Translations under genes and position numbers: made by a program
Shown: positions 1 through 11,789 of the stretch, piece after piece
How the letters are laid out: every line of letters begins with the position of its first letter
Position numbering within the stretch: position 1 is the stretch's first letter
Notes under the pieces: model-generated
The model's database searches: none
What the model saw: only the letters and a program-made list of their open reading frames with translations
Told to the model about the DNA's origin: nothing
Origin: Shinisaurus crocodilurus
Lineage: Eukaryota; Chordata; Lepidosauria; Squamata; Shinisauridae
DNA length: 64,000 nt
Direction: 5' to 3'
Assembly: GCA_021292165.1 (NCBI GenBank)
Contig: CM037877.1
Location: 114,896,304 to 114,960,303 of the forward strand

Positions 1-51
1 GGGTGCACGTGCCTCCTCAAGATTTACTTTTTGAACAACTGAGCAAAATCC

Positions 52-77
52 AGAAAGAAAGAAAGAAAGAAAGAAAG
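52..77. repeat. (GAAA)n microsatellite
   Basis: About six uninterrupted GAAA units. It is a simple repeat, and the reading frame across it has no coding significance. Confidence 0.9.
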
Positions 78-227
78 TTATTCCTCTGCTACTCATCCAC
101 CCAAATTTTCAAACAAATGAGAGCAATCTTGGGACAAGCGTTGCTTTGCCTTCGGTTTTTGCATTGTGGCGTGTTCCACTTCGGCCCATCTTTTGTTGTA
201 TGGCCTTGTGTGAGTGAATAATCCGCG

Positions 228-283
228 CAGCCCGACCCTATGCATGTTTACTTGGAAGTAAAGTAAGCGTGCATAGGATTGCC
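228..283. repeat. F1 fold-back element, collapsed copy
   Basis: A short copy of the palindromic F1 family. The left end (CCTATGCATGTTTACTTGG) is followed almost directly by its reverse-complement end (GTGCATAGGATTG), so the middle appears lost. Full F1 copies run about 85-95 bp, with complementary halves meeting at a TTCAATGG-like centre. Confidence 0.6.
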
Positions 284-899
284 GCCTAGGGCCTACTCTA
301 CAGGGGACCTGCAAGAACCCCGATGAGTGCGTGAGTGGGTTTCTAAATTCCACACTAAACTAAATATGAGTGGGTTATCGATTACATTTAATCTTCTTAA
401 ATGTTATAAGTGCACAGGTCACAAGAGCGTAAGAGAGACATTTCCAGCCAGGCCAGTGTCCCTTTAAGCTCTGAGAACTTCGGCTCTTAAAGCCCAGTCC
501 TAACGTGCAATAATATTTGGACAGCCTTAGAGCGGGGATGGGCTTTGGCGTAGTCCGGCACGGTCGATTTATGTTTGGCACCATGCTCCTAAGCACGCTT
601 CTCTGGAAGTAAGTTCCATGTAAATCCTCAGTCGCAAATAAATATGTTTAGGGTCGGGGGTGGCAATCTTCTTTCACACGTTCTCCGGGTGACTCGCAAT
701 CCAATTAAACCTAAATACGAGGATTGTAAACCTGTTGGTTATTCCCCTTGCAGTCATGCATTTAAATCTTAGCTGGTGGTGCAAGTGGGTTGAGGATCGG
801 ATTGTCACTCACGATTCCTTGAATGCTGGGGGACGGATGAGTGCCATGATTTCAGGCAAGGGTTCCATCAGGCCAGGCACCAGGGAAAATTGCTCTGCG

Positions 900-923
900 C
901 TCTCGCTCGCTCTCGCTCTCGCT

Positions 924-954
<31 letters not shown>
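900..954. repeat. (CT)n(CA)n compound microsatellite
   Basis: A CT-rich tract interrupted by CG steps, then a pure CA tract. It generates artefactual poly-Ser/Leu and poly-Thr/His reading frames. Confidence 0.95.
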
Positions 955-956
<2 letters not shown>

Positions 957-1285
957 CAAACCACATTGATTATTCTTCAAGAGCACTTTTATCTCAGGCC
1001 AACTCACTATTCTACAACAATACGTGACACCCCCTCCCGCACCTTGACTAAACTGTTGTCCTCCGTGCAACGAATACTTTGCTTATGTTACTCATAAAGA
1101 CTTACGCACAGTGATAGCGATAATCAGAATTCTTTATACTACAGGCTATGTGCTGCTATTGTTATCATCATCATATGTTCTATGTACGTCAAAGCCACAA
1201 ATCCTTTTAAATTAAAAATAGCAAGGGTGGCAGCTCGCCTTTTGTTGATGACGCTACCTTAATGAAAGGTGCCACGCTGTAGCTG

Positions 1286-1286
<1 letters not shown>

Positions 1287-1316
<30 letters not shown>
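1287..1316. repeat. (AG)n microsatellite
   Basis: About fifteen AG units. Nothing gene-like is seen between this tract and the CA tract that follows. Confidence 0.95.
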
Positions 1317-1318
<2 letters not shown>

Positions 1319-1521
1319 CTGGACATAGGTATCTAAACAATTATAACAAATATCCCTTTTTATAATAACAATTATATCAAAGCTGCTTTTCCCCCTCCCA
1401 GTTTTGAATGGGGCCTTTGGACCTTGTTGAAATTTGCTGAGCCCCTCCGTTGATATCTGAACCAGCACCATCCTCCACTGCAGGCCAAATTCCCCTTCCT
1501 GATCAGCGCCCGGGATCCTCC

Positions 1522-1529
1522 TACACACA

Positions 1530-1562
<33 letters not shown>
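1522..1562. repeat. (CA)n microsatellite
   Basis: A CA tract with one TC interruption near its start. Cys/Val-rich frames on the minus strand here are artefacts of this repeat. Confidence 0.95.
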
Positions 1563-1565
<3 letters not shown>

Positions 1566-2240
1566 CCAATAACCTAAATGCTGATCCCTGCGGTCGCCAG
1601 CCAGAGCCCTCCTCTGCCCGGCCACCCCCACCGCCGCTGTTTCTCTTTTTACCAGATACAAACTGCATCCTGCAAAGCCAGGATGCGTCATGATGTACCC
1701 ACCCAAGACGGCAAAAGACGAGAGTGGAAGCGTGGGTCCCACGTGCGCCGTACCAAGGACTGTGTTTGACAGTGAGATCAGAGCTGAAAGTAAACAATTC
1801 TATAGATTATTTCACGGGTCACAGAGGGGGAAAGCGCCTCCCTTAACAGACTGTCTGGATTCAGTGGCACGAGAGAGGCGCTGGGACCCTGGACTGTCCA
1901 TCAACACTGTGTTCTTCTCAATGAAGGAGACGGAGAGGGTACGTTTCGATGCGAAGAACAAGTGAACCGGTTTCAGGCGAGGAGCTTCAACCCTGGTCCA
2001 TGATGAACGCTTATGGACCTTTGCATCTTTTCCCCACCCCCGCATGACTCACGACTATCCTGAAGGCTATGTCTGAAATCGGCCTTTTGAATCAAGAATA
2101 AAAGCTACCCATTTTCTAGTTATTAGTAGAGCCAGCAGTATTTACTGTGAAGCATGGATAGAAGCGGGGATCGCTGACTGTTAACACCCCGGTACTAAAG
2201 CTGCCTACGCACAGTGGAACTTATTTCCAATGCACCTGTA

Positions 2241-2338
2241 GTCCGATCCCAACCATGTTTACCCGGAAGTAAGTCCTTCTGAGTTCAGCCTTCACCACAC
2301 TTTCTGAGTGTATTGTTTCTGAGTAAACATTGCATCCC
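2241..2338. repeat. F1 fold-back element, degenerate copy
   Basis: The left half carries GTTTACCCGGAAGTAAGTCC. The right half carries the inverted form (CTGAGTAAACATTGCATCC) after a degraded centre. Old copy. Confidence 0.55.
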
Positions 2339-3699
2339 TGTCTTGGAGCTATGTTTCACTGAGAGCAATAAGTCTTGCTTCCAAGTAATACGTTTAGCTC
2401 GCCTCGCGACATATGAGAGGTTTTCTTGATCCTATGCATGATCGAAGAGGCCAAAATAGTTCAACTCAAGCCACTTTCTTTTTAAAGCTGCCATTTTATG
2501 CACTCCTTGAACTCAGCGGGCCTCACTTCTGAGTGAGCCATCTGGAGGGCACCGGGTTGGAGAAGGTCGGAGAAGACAGTCATTTAATAGGACTGGGCGG
2601 CATCTTCGCAAACATGCAAAATCGAGACAGAACATGGAGTTCCCCACGTCTTCCGCTAAAAGGAAGGGCCGCATTGGAAAGTTATTCACAGTAGGCACAA
2701 TCCACAGCTTAGAGCAGGTGTTGTACTTGTGCAGCTCTCCTTGATGTCAATGGTGCTTGCGCAGGAGGAGAACCTCCCAGTGGATTTCTGTTTTCTATTT
2801 AAACTGTAAGCAAGCCACCTTCCTGAGCGCGGTCCCAGGCTAGTCCCATTGGCTGCAGTGGAGCTGGATGCCTCAGCTCAGGAGGAGGCGATTTGAGGAT
2901 TGCACTTTCAGCGCCCAAAGTGTTCGTTTCGGCGTAACCTTGGAGGAAGGGGCATTGTTTTACAGCTTCTACTTGTGGGGAGATTGTGGTTGCGGGTCGA
3001 AAATAAATAACGGGGTAGATCACACAAAATGGGGCTGACATAAGCGACTCCCTTCGCTGTCTCCAGTCACAATCCCAATTTAGTTTGTAAGCTCTTCCGA
3101 GCAGAAGTCTGTCTGTCTGTCTGCTTTGTTATGCTACCCGGCAAAGCTTCATGAACACGTATAACAACTCGGTTAAACTGTTAACTTTAATGTCCTGCCA
3201 CCTAACAACTCCCTCCATTTTTACAATTATTTTTTTAACCCTAAAGAGTTATGCTAAGTGGCCCAATCATCACTACCTCAGGTCACCTCTCCGTGACCTT
3301 TGCTCCCCCTCATCCAACCCTGCCCAGCCTCTTTCTGCCTCCACGCCGCAGCGCGTGTTATGTCTGGCGTTTCCCCCCTTCTATAAACAAACACTCTGAC
3401 CTTTCCAAAAACAGGAGAGGTCCCTAGGCCCACTTGGCGTAAAAACCTCACCAAAAGCACGGGTCCTAATATAACCTGGGCTGGCTGATCTTTAAAATCA
3501 AAGAGGCCCAAACGCGTCCTTCGCGTGTGTGTCGGGGCTGTGGGCGGGGGAGACACTTGACACCGGCATAGCTGTTCTGAATCATTGCAATCAACCGGAG
3601 TTTTTGCCAGGGGCATGACTTCACCTGATGAGATGTGACTCGACCCCCCCCCCCCCAACAGAGTGTCTGAGTCGTGATTTCAAAGGGAAAGGGAAACAA

Positions 3700-5200
3700 A
3701 CCAGTAGCCCCAGCCAGCGAGATGAACCGCGGTTTGCTGCCTTGCGGGAAAGTCTAACGCGGACGCAAAGAAGGGCTATTATTTTGGCAGGCGGCGGCGC
3801 GGGAAGCAAAGCCTGCCTCGGCGCGGCAGGCGCTGGGTGGTGGTAGCATCGCCGCGGAGAAGGAGGGCCAAGAATGTTCCCCTCCAGGGATAGAGACGGG
3901 CGGGGGGGTTATTCCTCTCCCTTTCCCTTAATCTCCCCGGTGGGGCTGGGATATCTTTATCGCAGGCTTGTGTTGGACGCGCAGGCCTGGAGGCGCAGGA
4001 ACCAGTTGGCTGCAAGAGCCGCCCGCCCGCCCGCCATCCTCCTTGTCACCTGCTGAGAACCGGCGCGCCTCGGAAAATAAGTGATCGATCGAGGCAAACT
4101 GTGCTGGAAGGTGGCTCTCGTTGTGGCTGCAACTCCCACACCTCTCACCCAACCCAGTTCAACCCACCATAGAGGCAAGGGGATCAGGCCAAGAAACAGA
4201 GACTAGCCATTTGCGGCGATGGGGGCGGGGGAGAGATGTCTCTGATGCTCAGCATGCAAGTCGTCTTGGATTGCCGCCTGAAGGAACGGTGCGCGCGAGG
4301 GTGGGGGGGATATAAAACAAATCCAGCTCTTCCCCCTTCCCCTCCCTTCCTTGTGGGCCTTCCCAGCCCCACCCCACCCCCGGCCCGGCCCAGCCCAGCC
4401 CGCAGCTAAGAGCGATGAAATGCTTTATCGATGAAACGATTATTCAGACGATTTAACTAATAAAAGGGCTCATCGATCGCCTTGAAATCACATTATTTAT
4501 AGACAGCTTGTCAGGGCACTCTCCAGACACGCGATCACCCCTAGAATTAAGCTTCGGGGGCTTTCCCACTGGAGGGAGGAGGAGAACCTTTAAAAACTGG
4601 AACATCCCAGAGAAGAAAAAGGCACCACCGGCTGCTGCTCCTAAACACAGGAGCCCCAACTCAGGCTCGGCTCTCTCCATGCCTCAGACTCTGAAATCCC
4701 TTCGTAAAAGGTGGACGCTTCCATCTTTTCTACCCCCACCCCCACTCGATATGAGAGCGCGGGATTTAGTATGCAAGCGCCGTCGATATAAAGTGCTAGC
4801 AGCCGATGCAACCACTGGGTAGCCAGAGAACAGGGAGAGCAGAAACAGAGACAGGCGGGTTTCTCTGCCTGCTGGCTTGTTTGCTTGTCTGACAGCCTGC
4901 AGGCACCGTGCAATGGGTAGGGCCAGCCGTGCCACCAGTGCTGCTCTATTCAGATAATCTGGGCCGAACCTGGAGTTCCCAACTGCCGGCTCCACATCTC
5001 CCAGTTAAAAAGAAGGACGGAGGTTCCTACTGGCTTAATTCACTGAAAAGTCTAGTATTTTCTGGTCGCCTGAGTTGTAGCTTGGGCTGCGGAGCGGTTT
5101 CAAACTGTATTCAGCAGCCCTTCTCGTGTCTCCTTTTTAAATATCTCGATCCTAAACGCATTTACTTTAAAGAAGTCCCAGCGATAGCAGTGGCACTTGC
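3700..5200. promoter_or_regulatory. CpG-rich block with two TATA-like boxes
   Basis: This stretch is much richer in CG dinucleotides than its surroundings, for example CGGCGGCGCGGG near 3790 and CCGCCCGCCCGCC near 4020. TATA-like boxes lie at 4311-4318 (TATAAAAC) and 4787-4793 (TATAAAG), both followed by GC- and pyrimidine-rich DNA. No reading frame here resembles a known protein, so a coding exon cannot be claimed. By composition it could be a promoter-associated island of a developmental gene or a non-coding RNA. It could also simply be unmethylated GC-rich DNA. The direction of transcription, if any, is unknown. Confidence 0.4.
4401..4560. promoter_or_regulatory. candidate regulatory block with ATCGAT sites
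   Basis: A low-repeat, AT-rich stretch embedded in GC-rich DNA, with ATCGAT at 4427-4432 and 4472-4477. A third ATCGAT lies nearby at 4084-4089. It also contains AACGATTATT, TAATAAAAG and CACATTATTTAT. ATCGAT is bound by ONECUT/CUX-type factors in animals, and TAAT cores by homeodomain proteins. It resembles vertebrate conserved non-coding elements in texture, but conservation cannot be tested here. Confidence 0.3.
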
Positions 5201-5786
5201 TTCCACGTTTTAAATATAGTTAGGATCGCAGCCCAGTAATTGTATTTTGCTGGGAAATGATTGATCCCTAATAAATCTCTTTGAAGATGAATACACACAC
5301 ATACACACACAGAGAGAGAATATCCACATATATAAAAGACAGATACATAATTCGCGCAGTGTACCATTAAATCGTAATTTATTATCGGCACTAAAAATAA
5401 AATTTCTTTCTAATTCAATTTTCCTAATTCTAATAGGACATCCTATGATAGAACCAATGCAGTTTACGTCAACAGTTTACTCGAGAGTAATCCCAATGGG
5501 ACTTCCTTGCGACTATTCCAGACGTGATGTATATATGGACAGGCTTGCTATATAAATCCATACACACCCATTGCTCTCCTGTGCGTGTACATATACATAC
5601 CACAGGCAATCTGCTTATGAAACGCATGTTAAGCCTTAAGATATATTTAAATTGTTTTCAACTGCATCCATCCAAACCAAAGATCTCAGTCAGTCCTTAC
5701 CTGATCTGCCAGTCCTGGGAGTCGTGTAGTTTTTCTCTAATTCCATTCCGATTTTTCAGGACTTGGTGAAATGGACAGAGAAGGGT

Positions 5787-5804
5787 AAAAAAAAAAAAAA
5801 AAAA
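5787..5804. repeat. poly(A) tract
   Basis: Eighteen A residues with no recognisable retroelement body directly upstream. Treated as a simple repeat. Confidence 0.9.
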
Positions 5805-7072
5805 GTTTCCACTTTCCCCCTTTTTTTGTTTTGTTTTGTTTTTTGTTTTTTGCTGCTGAGGGGCTGCTTGCAGGTTGGAATAATTCAACTCTTCCGCTCC
5901 CCGTCGAGCCTTTGCAGCTGATCACTGAGCTGAAACTAAACGTTTTAGGTGGGAAGAAAGCCTCCGAAGGAACCGTGAAATGATTAAGGAACTAAAGAGC
6001 TTCTCGCCATGTGAGATCATGTCCTGTTCTCTAAAAACATCACAAGATGTCCCCAGACGCAGCCAAAACTCAAGAAACTCTGACATCTGTTGTAGCGGGA
6101 ATCAAAGTTTGTTTGCAGCCTTTAAACTGTTACTGGAGCTGTTTACAGAACAACGTTGTGAAGGAACTTAGGAGGAGGTGGCAGAAAAGATGGCTTTGGT
6201 TTCAGCGAAACGCGCAGGATTTGGAGAAACTAAAGTAGCAGATCAACTTTTCATTAAAACCCACATTCATTAGCATTGAATGGGACAATAAATACTAAAA
6301 AGAGAGATATATGTGGATTGAAGGAAACAGTGTGTGTGTGTGTGTGTGTAGATATATAGTCAGTGTGCATATATTATTCCACTGACTTATTAATTATCTT
6401 TGTTCTATTTATTTCAAATATACAATACAAAAAGGAGGTTTGCTTGCTTATGGAAAAACCCCTGTGTTACCCAAGCAGGGTTGCAAAATATGAAACCGCC
6501 TTAGCTGTTACCAGAGTTTGACTGCAGGCAAAGTTGCTTCTCAAAGAGATCTTTGCCTAGCCGAAGCATTTTCATTGAAACAGATCTAGTAGATCCCCCC
6601 CCAAAAAAAACCCAAACGATCAATTTTTAATTTTTATTTATTTTTTAAATGGCGAGAGCAATGGCTTTGCCATTAAAGTCAACGCGGGTCTAGTTTTAAT
6701 TGTCGTAAGGGTTCCATTGGTCCGTGCACTCGTGTGAAATAAAACATTTTTTCTCTTTTTAAAACACTTTTATTATGTTTGTACAATACGTAAGCATAAC
6801 AATCTCATCCTCTTAGTACCCCCCCCCCCAATATTAATAAAATAAGTGCTATCTAGCATTGGCGTACAAAAAATGCAGGGAGCCATTGGAAATAACTTCC
6901 AGATCGATCAGAACAGAGGATGCCCGTAAAACGTTACGTTCTTTCGTTGAGCGCGTGTTGGAGTGGGGGGGGGGATGTATTATCCAACGTATCAACGCCC
7001 GGTATTCTAGCGGTTTGTGATGTCCCCGCCTTTTTCTACAGAAGGGGCTTGGCTTTTACATAGGCTATAAGA

Positions 7073-7094
7073 ACGCGCGCGCGCACACACACAC
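7073..7094. repeat. (GC)n(AC)n tract
   Basis: A GCGCGC run changes into CACACA. Alternating purine-pyrimidine DNA of this type can form Z-DNA in principle. No gene is attached to it. Confidence 0.8.
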
Positions 7095-7200
7095 GGACGC
7101 ACGCAGAGGCCTTCAGTTATAATAAAGAAAGGGTGGCATTTTTAAAGAGAAAATTAAATATCAGCCACGAAACTATGGGGCGGGGTAAAGGGGGTGGTGG

Positions 7201-7315
7201 TGAAGAATGGCTTTGCACTTTAATTTCCCTTCACTGTAATAGTCAGCCTGATTAATTTTGAAATATTCATGCCTGTCTAAAATAAATCTACTTGTTCCAT
7301 TAGGCAGCTAAGCCC
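7201..7315. promoter_or_regulatory. candidate AT-rich regulatory element
   Basis: A repeat-free AT-rich block with several homeodomain-type cores (CTTTAATTTCC, CTGATTAATTTTG) and an octamer-like ATATTCATG. There is no coding frame. The texture suggests a developmental enhancer, but this is only a composition-based guess. Confidence 0.25.
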
Positions 7316-7866
7316 CCCACTCTTTGCTATCTGCCATTACAGCTGAACTTGGAATCAAAATAGTTTCTTAATCTAAGACATCCCCCCCCCCTCTCTATAT
7401 ATATATCCCTCTCTCTTCCCCTGAGTGCAGAATAGGTGGATGCTTCAGTGAATACAGTTTTAGGAAAGCGAAGGCAGACCGAGCGCATGAACAATATTGG
7501 TGGTGAGAAAGACCCCCATATCGATGGAATGGCAAACAGTACATTTATGCAAAATAGTTCTCTTAAACGTGCAGAAGGAGGCAAAAAGCATTTCTCTCTC
7601 TCCCCCGCCCCCCCAATCGGGAGCTAAACTGCTACCTGTCTCCGTTACAGACTGAAAGTGAATCTTGACTTGAGCCTCTGAGTTAAGTTATAATTTAACC
7701 AAACAGGGTTGCCTCTCCAGTCACCTTAAGCCAGCGCAAGAAAGGTAAGTAGAGTTCGACAAAAGGGACATCGAAGGAAATAGCCTGAGAGAGTCTAGAG
7801 ATAATGTCTCTTCTGCAAAAATATACTAAGAATGGATTCCCACATTCCCCAGGATTTAGTCATGTG

Positions 7867-7892
7867 TAGACAGACAGACAGACAGACAGGTA

Positions 7893-7926
<34 letters not shown>
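7867..7926. repeat. (GACA)n(CA)n microsatellite
   Basis: About five GACA units followed by a long CA tract. Confidence 0.95.
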
Positions 7927-7927
<1 letters not shown>

Positions 7928-8025
7928 ACACGTTAAATTGTTTGGATCTAGCTCTCAAATATTTGCCTATGAAAAATGTGCATTGTGCGTCTCTGTGTGT
8001 GCACAGCCAAAGTTAAGCCTTATTC

Positions 8026-8295
8026 CAGCCCAATGCTATGCATGGTTCCTGGGAAGTTACTTCCACTGAGGTCAGGTGGACTTACTTCCAAGTAAGGCTG
8101 CAATGCTATACACACTTACCTGAGAGTAAGTCCCACTGAACTCACTTCTGAGTAGACATGCAGAGGGTTGCACTGTTCATGTGTTACATAGGACTGCAGC
8201 TGTGCAGCCGAACAGCATGCCTGTTTACTCGGAAGAAAGTTCCACTGAATTCAATAGGGCTTACTCCCAGGCATGTGTGCATAGGATTGCAGCCT
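8026..8295. repeat. cluster of three F1 fold-back copies
   Basis: Three successive F1-type palindromes. Each pairs a left half ending near AAGTAAGTCCCACTGA with an inverted right half. The last has a clear ending ATAGGATTGCAGCC that mirrors the left terminus. The cluster may have arisen by tandem duplication or by insertion into a pre-existing copy. Confidence 0.65.
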
Positions 8296-8871
8296 TAGGT
8301 CCATGGATTCAAATAGGGTAGATAGAAGCTTAACTCTCCTATTGAAATGATAGGGCTTTAATAAGCTTAAGGTTGCCTGGATCGTGCCAATACTTTCCCA
8401 AAGGCTTTGGCAAACAACAGATTGTATTTTTAAGGAAAGGAAAGAAGCTGAAGGATATTGACTGGCACCTCGAACGTAAACAAGAGGATCCCAATAAATT
8501 ATCCCAAAGATTCTGAGCGCTTTCAATAGCCATCGTTTTTACCCAAAGCTGGAAAATCGTCAACCAGGGGTTACAATCCCTCCCAAGGGCGCCTGCTTGA
8601 AAGTAAACTCCATTTATATCAAGATGCAAATCCATGCTAACTGGGGAAAAACACCTTCCTATTAATACCATTTATGAATGTTCAGACTTAAAGCTCGATT
8701 TTCATTCAAGCACCTATACCTTTTAAAAATCTAACTTTAAATATGCCTTTTGCTACAGAGAGGGCGAGATGTAGGTAAAAAGTGTGTAGGTAAAATCTGT
8801 TAAAATTAATGGAGGAGGAGGGTCCTCTAAAAACTGTTAGAATGATCAGGGATTACTTGGGGTAGAATTCT

Positions 8872-8963
8872 TGCGCTGTAGTCATGTGCACATTTACTTT
8901 AGAGTAAGCTCCTTTGAACGCAATAGATCTTGCGTGCACAGTCTCGTGCACAGGATCGGATTG
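8872..8963. repeat. F1 fold-back element
   Basis: The left half reads CATTTACTTTAGAGTAAG. The right half is decayed but ends CACAGGATCGGATTG, complementary in outline to the left terminus. Confidence 0.5.
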
Positions 8964-9162
8964 TTATAATGCTAAACAGGAGGAAGCTACTTCAAAATAT
9001 TGGCGCCCCCATTCTAAGCACATTTGTTTCCAGGCGCGCCTGTATTAAGATCTTGGTGTTAATGTTTATTTCTCTGGATGCCTTTTAAGAGCTACCCCAC
9101 TGTGCCGCTGAGAATAACCCTATACTATTTCCCCCTGAACAGCATGCAGAATTCGCGGTCTG

Positions 9163-9193
9163 CGAAGATGACTGCAGTTTGCAGTCATCTTCG
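9163..9193. repeat. perfect short hairpin, 14-bp arms
   Basis: The arms 9163-9176 (CGAAGATGACTGCA) and 9180-9193 are exact reverse complements separated by a 3-base loop. It lies in a CpG-rich patch (about 9100-9300). It is not a known microRNA precursor and has no U-tract that would suggest a terminator. Confidence 0.75.
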
Positions 9194-9520
9194 GCGTTGT
9201 TCGCTTGCGCAAGCCCCACTGAGATCTAGCGTCCTGAGAGACGCGACTCCTATCCACTGCAGAGGGGCTTGTGCAGGAGAGGTTTGTGGGATTTTTAAAA
9301 ATATTATTATTTATTTTTGGCGCCATTTCCGGAGAATTGCGCAAATAGTGTCCCAACTGAAGCAAATATCAAATATTTCAGAAGCCGCTATTTGCGTTTT
9401 TTAACGCCCGAATTGGCTCTCTGCTTGTTTTGTCTCTGCTCTCAGCTGTCTTACTTCCTCTTTTCCTAACGTCTCAGTGCCTTATTTGTTTATATATAAA
9501 TAAACATGCACGCACGCGTA

Positions 9521-9542
9521 CACACACACACACACACACACA
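9521..9542. repeat. (CA)n microsatellite
   Basis: Eleven CA units after a CGCACGCGTA transition. Confidence 0.95.
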
Positions 9543-10043
9543 GTTTGGCTACGCTGAAATAAAACTAGCTCTTTTGACATATAAAAGAACCTGGTTCTGT
9601 CTGAAGGACCCCTAGTCTAAGGGCTAAAGAAGACGGGTAGTTTCGGAAACCAGAGCAAAACACATCCATGTTTTACTCGTAGGGATGGGTTCCTGGCTTT
9701 CTTGATCCTAGTTTGCAAGACAAAGGAAGAAGCTAGTTTTCTTTTAATAGTTAAGGCAGTATGTGAGGATTTTGCCCCTGTCTTGTCACCACCCTGGAAT
9801 TGCAGAGGGAGCAACGTACTTAAGAAGGATTCATGAAAGCAACACAGCATTTTGGGGGCACAGTCTCAAACCCAAACAATTCCTTTTGAAGCATCCAGCC
9901 TCATGGGTCATGAAGAGCAGGGCTGAACATCACTGTAATCTCTGGCACTACAGAGTCGGTGTATGCGCATGTGTGCATATTCACCTGAGTAAAAGGGAAT
10001 TATTTATCATTCTGATCCTGACACATGACCAGGGCTGAGGAGA

Positions 10044-10131
10044 GCCTAAAACGTACGCACTTTTACTTCGAAGTAAACCCCACCGAACTCATTGGGATTT
10101 GCTTCTGAGTAAACATGTGTAGGATCGGGCT
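10044..10131. repeat. F1 fold-back element
   Basis: A well-preserved copy. CTTCGAAGTAAACCCCACC on the left mirrors GCTTCTGAGTAAACATGTG on the right around a CTCATTGGGAT centre. Confidence 0.65.
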
Positions 10132-10616
10132 TTTTTCGAGTGAGTTTCATTCAGATTTATGTGACTGATTACTTCCAAGCAAATCTGTTTAGAATATGGA
10201 AGGAGGAAGGGATGTCTATATAATGGCATGTGTGTATATTTGGGAAGTTAATAAGGCAACTTTCCTGCTGTCAAGGAACCTATCTGCAATCCACCTACGC
10301 AAGTGGAAAGTTGGGGGGGGGGGGGAAACTCCAGTGAACCAAAAGGTACTAACTGTCAAATAATTCGTTTAGGATGGGATGTTATTCATTCCCACTGAAT
10401 TCAGGCACTTCAGCTGAATGGGGGCAGATGTGCCCATTTTATGTGCCGTTTTAAACTGTACCTCTATAATAGGCCTGGGCATAGAATGCACACATCTCTA
10501 TGTGTGAGATGAGTGAAGGTTATCTGTTGGCATGTGTTCCCACTAATGTACAGCAATGAATTCATATACACCAAGTAAGTGTATGTTGAGTATCCATATG
10601 CCCTCTTATAATTGTA

Positions 10617-10681
10617 TTTTTTATTTATTATTTACATTTATTAATCGCCCATCTGGCCGGCCGGCAACCAGCCACCCTGTA
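10617..10681 (-). mobile_element. L2-type LINE 3' end fragment
   Basis: Contains TTATTTATTATTTACATTTA and CGCCCATCTGGCCGGCCGGC. In reverse complement this matches the 3' end of the LINE at 46445-46770 (GCCGGCCAGATGGGCGAT then AAATAATAAATAAA). Only the last ~65 bp are present. Confidence 0.7.
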
Positions 10682-10741
10682 AGGACGGTTGTAAGGACGG
10701 TTGTGTATGTCAACACACAAAGTACCAATACATGTGTATAA

Positions 10742-10787
<46 letters not shown>

Positions 10788-10788
10788 C
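10742..10788. repeat. (GT)n(TA)n microsatellite
   Basis: A GT tract passing into a pure TA tract. Confidence 0.95.
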
Positions 10789-11203
10789 TGTCTAAATTCT
10801 TTTTTCACTCAGTTCCACAGTTGCACATTGAGTAGTTTCAAGGTTATGGGCACATCTCTCTCTCTCTCCAGGCTGAGTATACATCCTATAGATTTCAGTG
10901 GCAAATCTCTATCGATGATGCCCAAATGAAGTATATTTCCAATTTCCAATTGCCAATTGTGTATGCCTATATTTGTGCAATTTTGTCTGTTGAAGGCTTA
11001 CATTAGCTCAGGTCCAAAGTATCATCCTCGGCTGGATCAAGAATAAATCATGCCACCTGGATTCAATTTTTTGGGAGCCCAGATTCACAGGAAGCGGTTG
11101 TAGACAGAATACCTCTTTTGTAGGATTGCTAGTGGTTTGGGCCAGTCCTAAACTTCCTCTTGTTTGACATTCAGCTCTAAGGCTTCTAGCCAGGGAAAGG
11201 TGT

Positions 11204-11294
11204 GCAGCCCAATCTTATGCAGGTTTATCCATAAAAAAGACCCTCTGTGTTCAGTTGGATTTATGCCCAAGTAAGCATTCATGGAATTGCAGCC
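11204..11294. repeat. F1 fold-back element, degenerate
   Basis: Starts CAGCCCAATCTTATGCAGG and ends TGGAATTGCAGCC, as in other F1 copies. The body is eroded. Confidence 0.5.
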
Positions 11295-11763
11295 AGAGGG
11301 AACATTTACTAGGGATTAAGTCCTACTGAATTTAGTGGCCAAATGAATAGAAAGGATCAGACTGCACAGAGACTATGAGAGGCGGGTGTGTGATCCAGTG
11401 AGGATGGTCTTGGGGAGGGAAACTGGGATCTGACCTGAGCTCAGCATAAGTGGGAGTGGACTGCTAGCTGAATCAGAGCACCTGGAACCTAAATCTTAAG
11501 GATGCTCTTTCTGGAACCATTGTTGAAGTGACCTGGACTTTCACTTGGGTGTGGCTAATTTGTGGCTTTTTTTTATTTTAGTCCCTGTGGACTCAGGGCA
11601 ACAGAACATAGGATGCCCCCCATTTTGTCCTCACCAGGGCTGAGGAGAGATGGTGACTGTCTCAAAGTCACCTAGGGCTCATTGATGACTTGCAGGGATC
11701 TGCACCAGGAAGAGGCCTGTCTTGAACAGTCACAATCTCAGTAACTCAGCTCCCCAATCTATT

Positions 11764-11789
11764 AAAAAAAAAAAAAAAAAAAAAAAAAA
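11764..11789. repeat. poly(A) tract
   Basis: Twenty-six A residues. It may be the remnant tail of a retroposed sequence, but no body is recognisable upstream. Confidence 0.9.

Noticed and set aside
735..1097. 120-residue open frame
   Set aside because: It runs through the CT/CA microsatellite (poly-Leu/Ala then poly-Thr/His) and has no domain pattern.
1531..1797. Cys/Val-rich minus-strand frame
   Set aside because: The C-terminus is the CA microsatellite read on the opposite strand, so this is an artefact.
3278..3658. 126-residue minus-strand frame
   Set aside because: GC-rich DNA with few stops by chance; several overlapping frames are equally open and no motif is recognisable.
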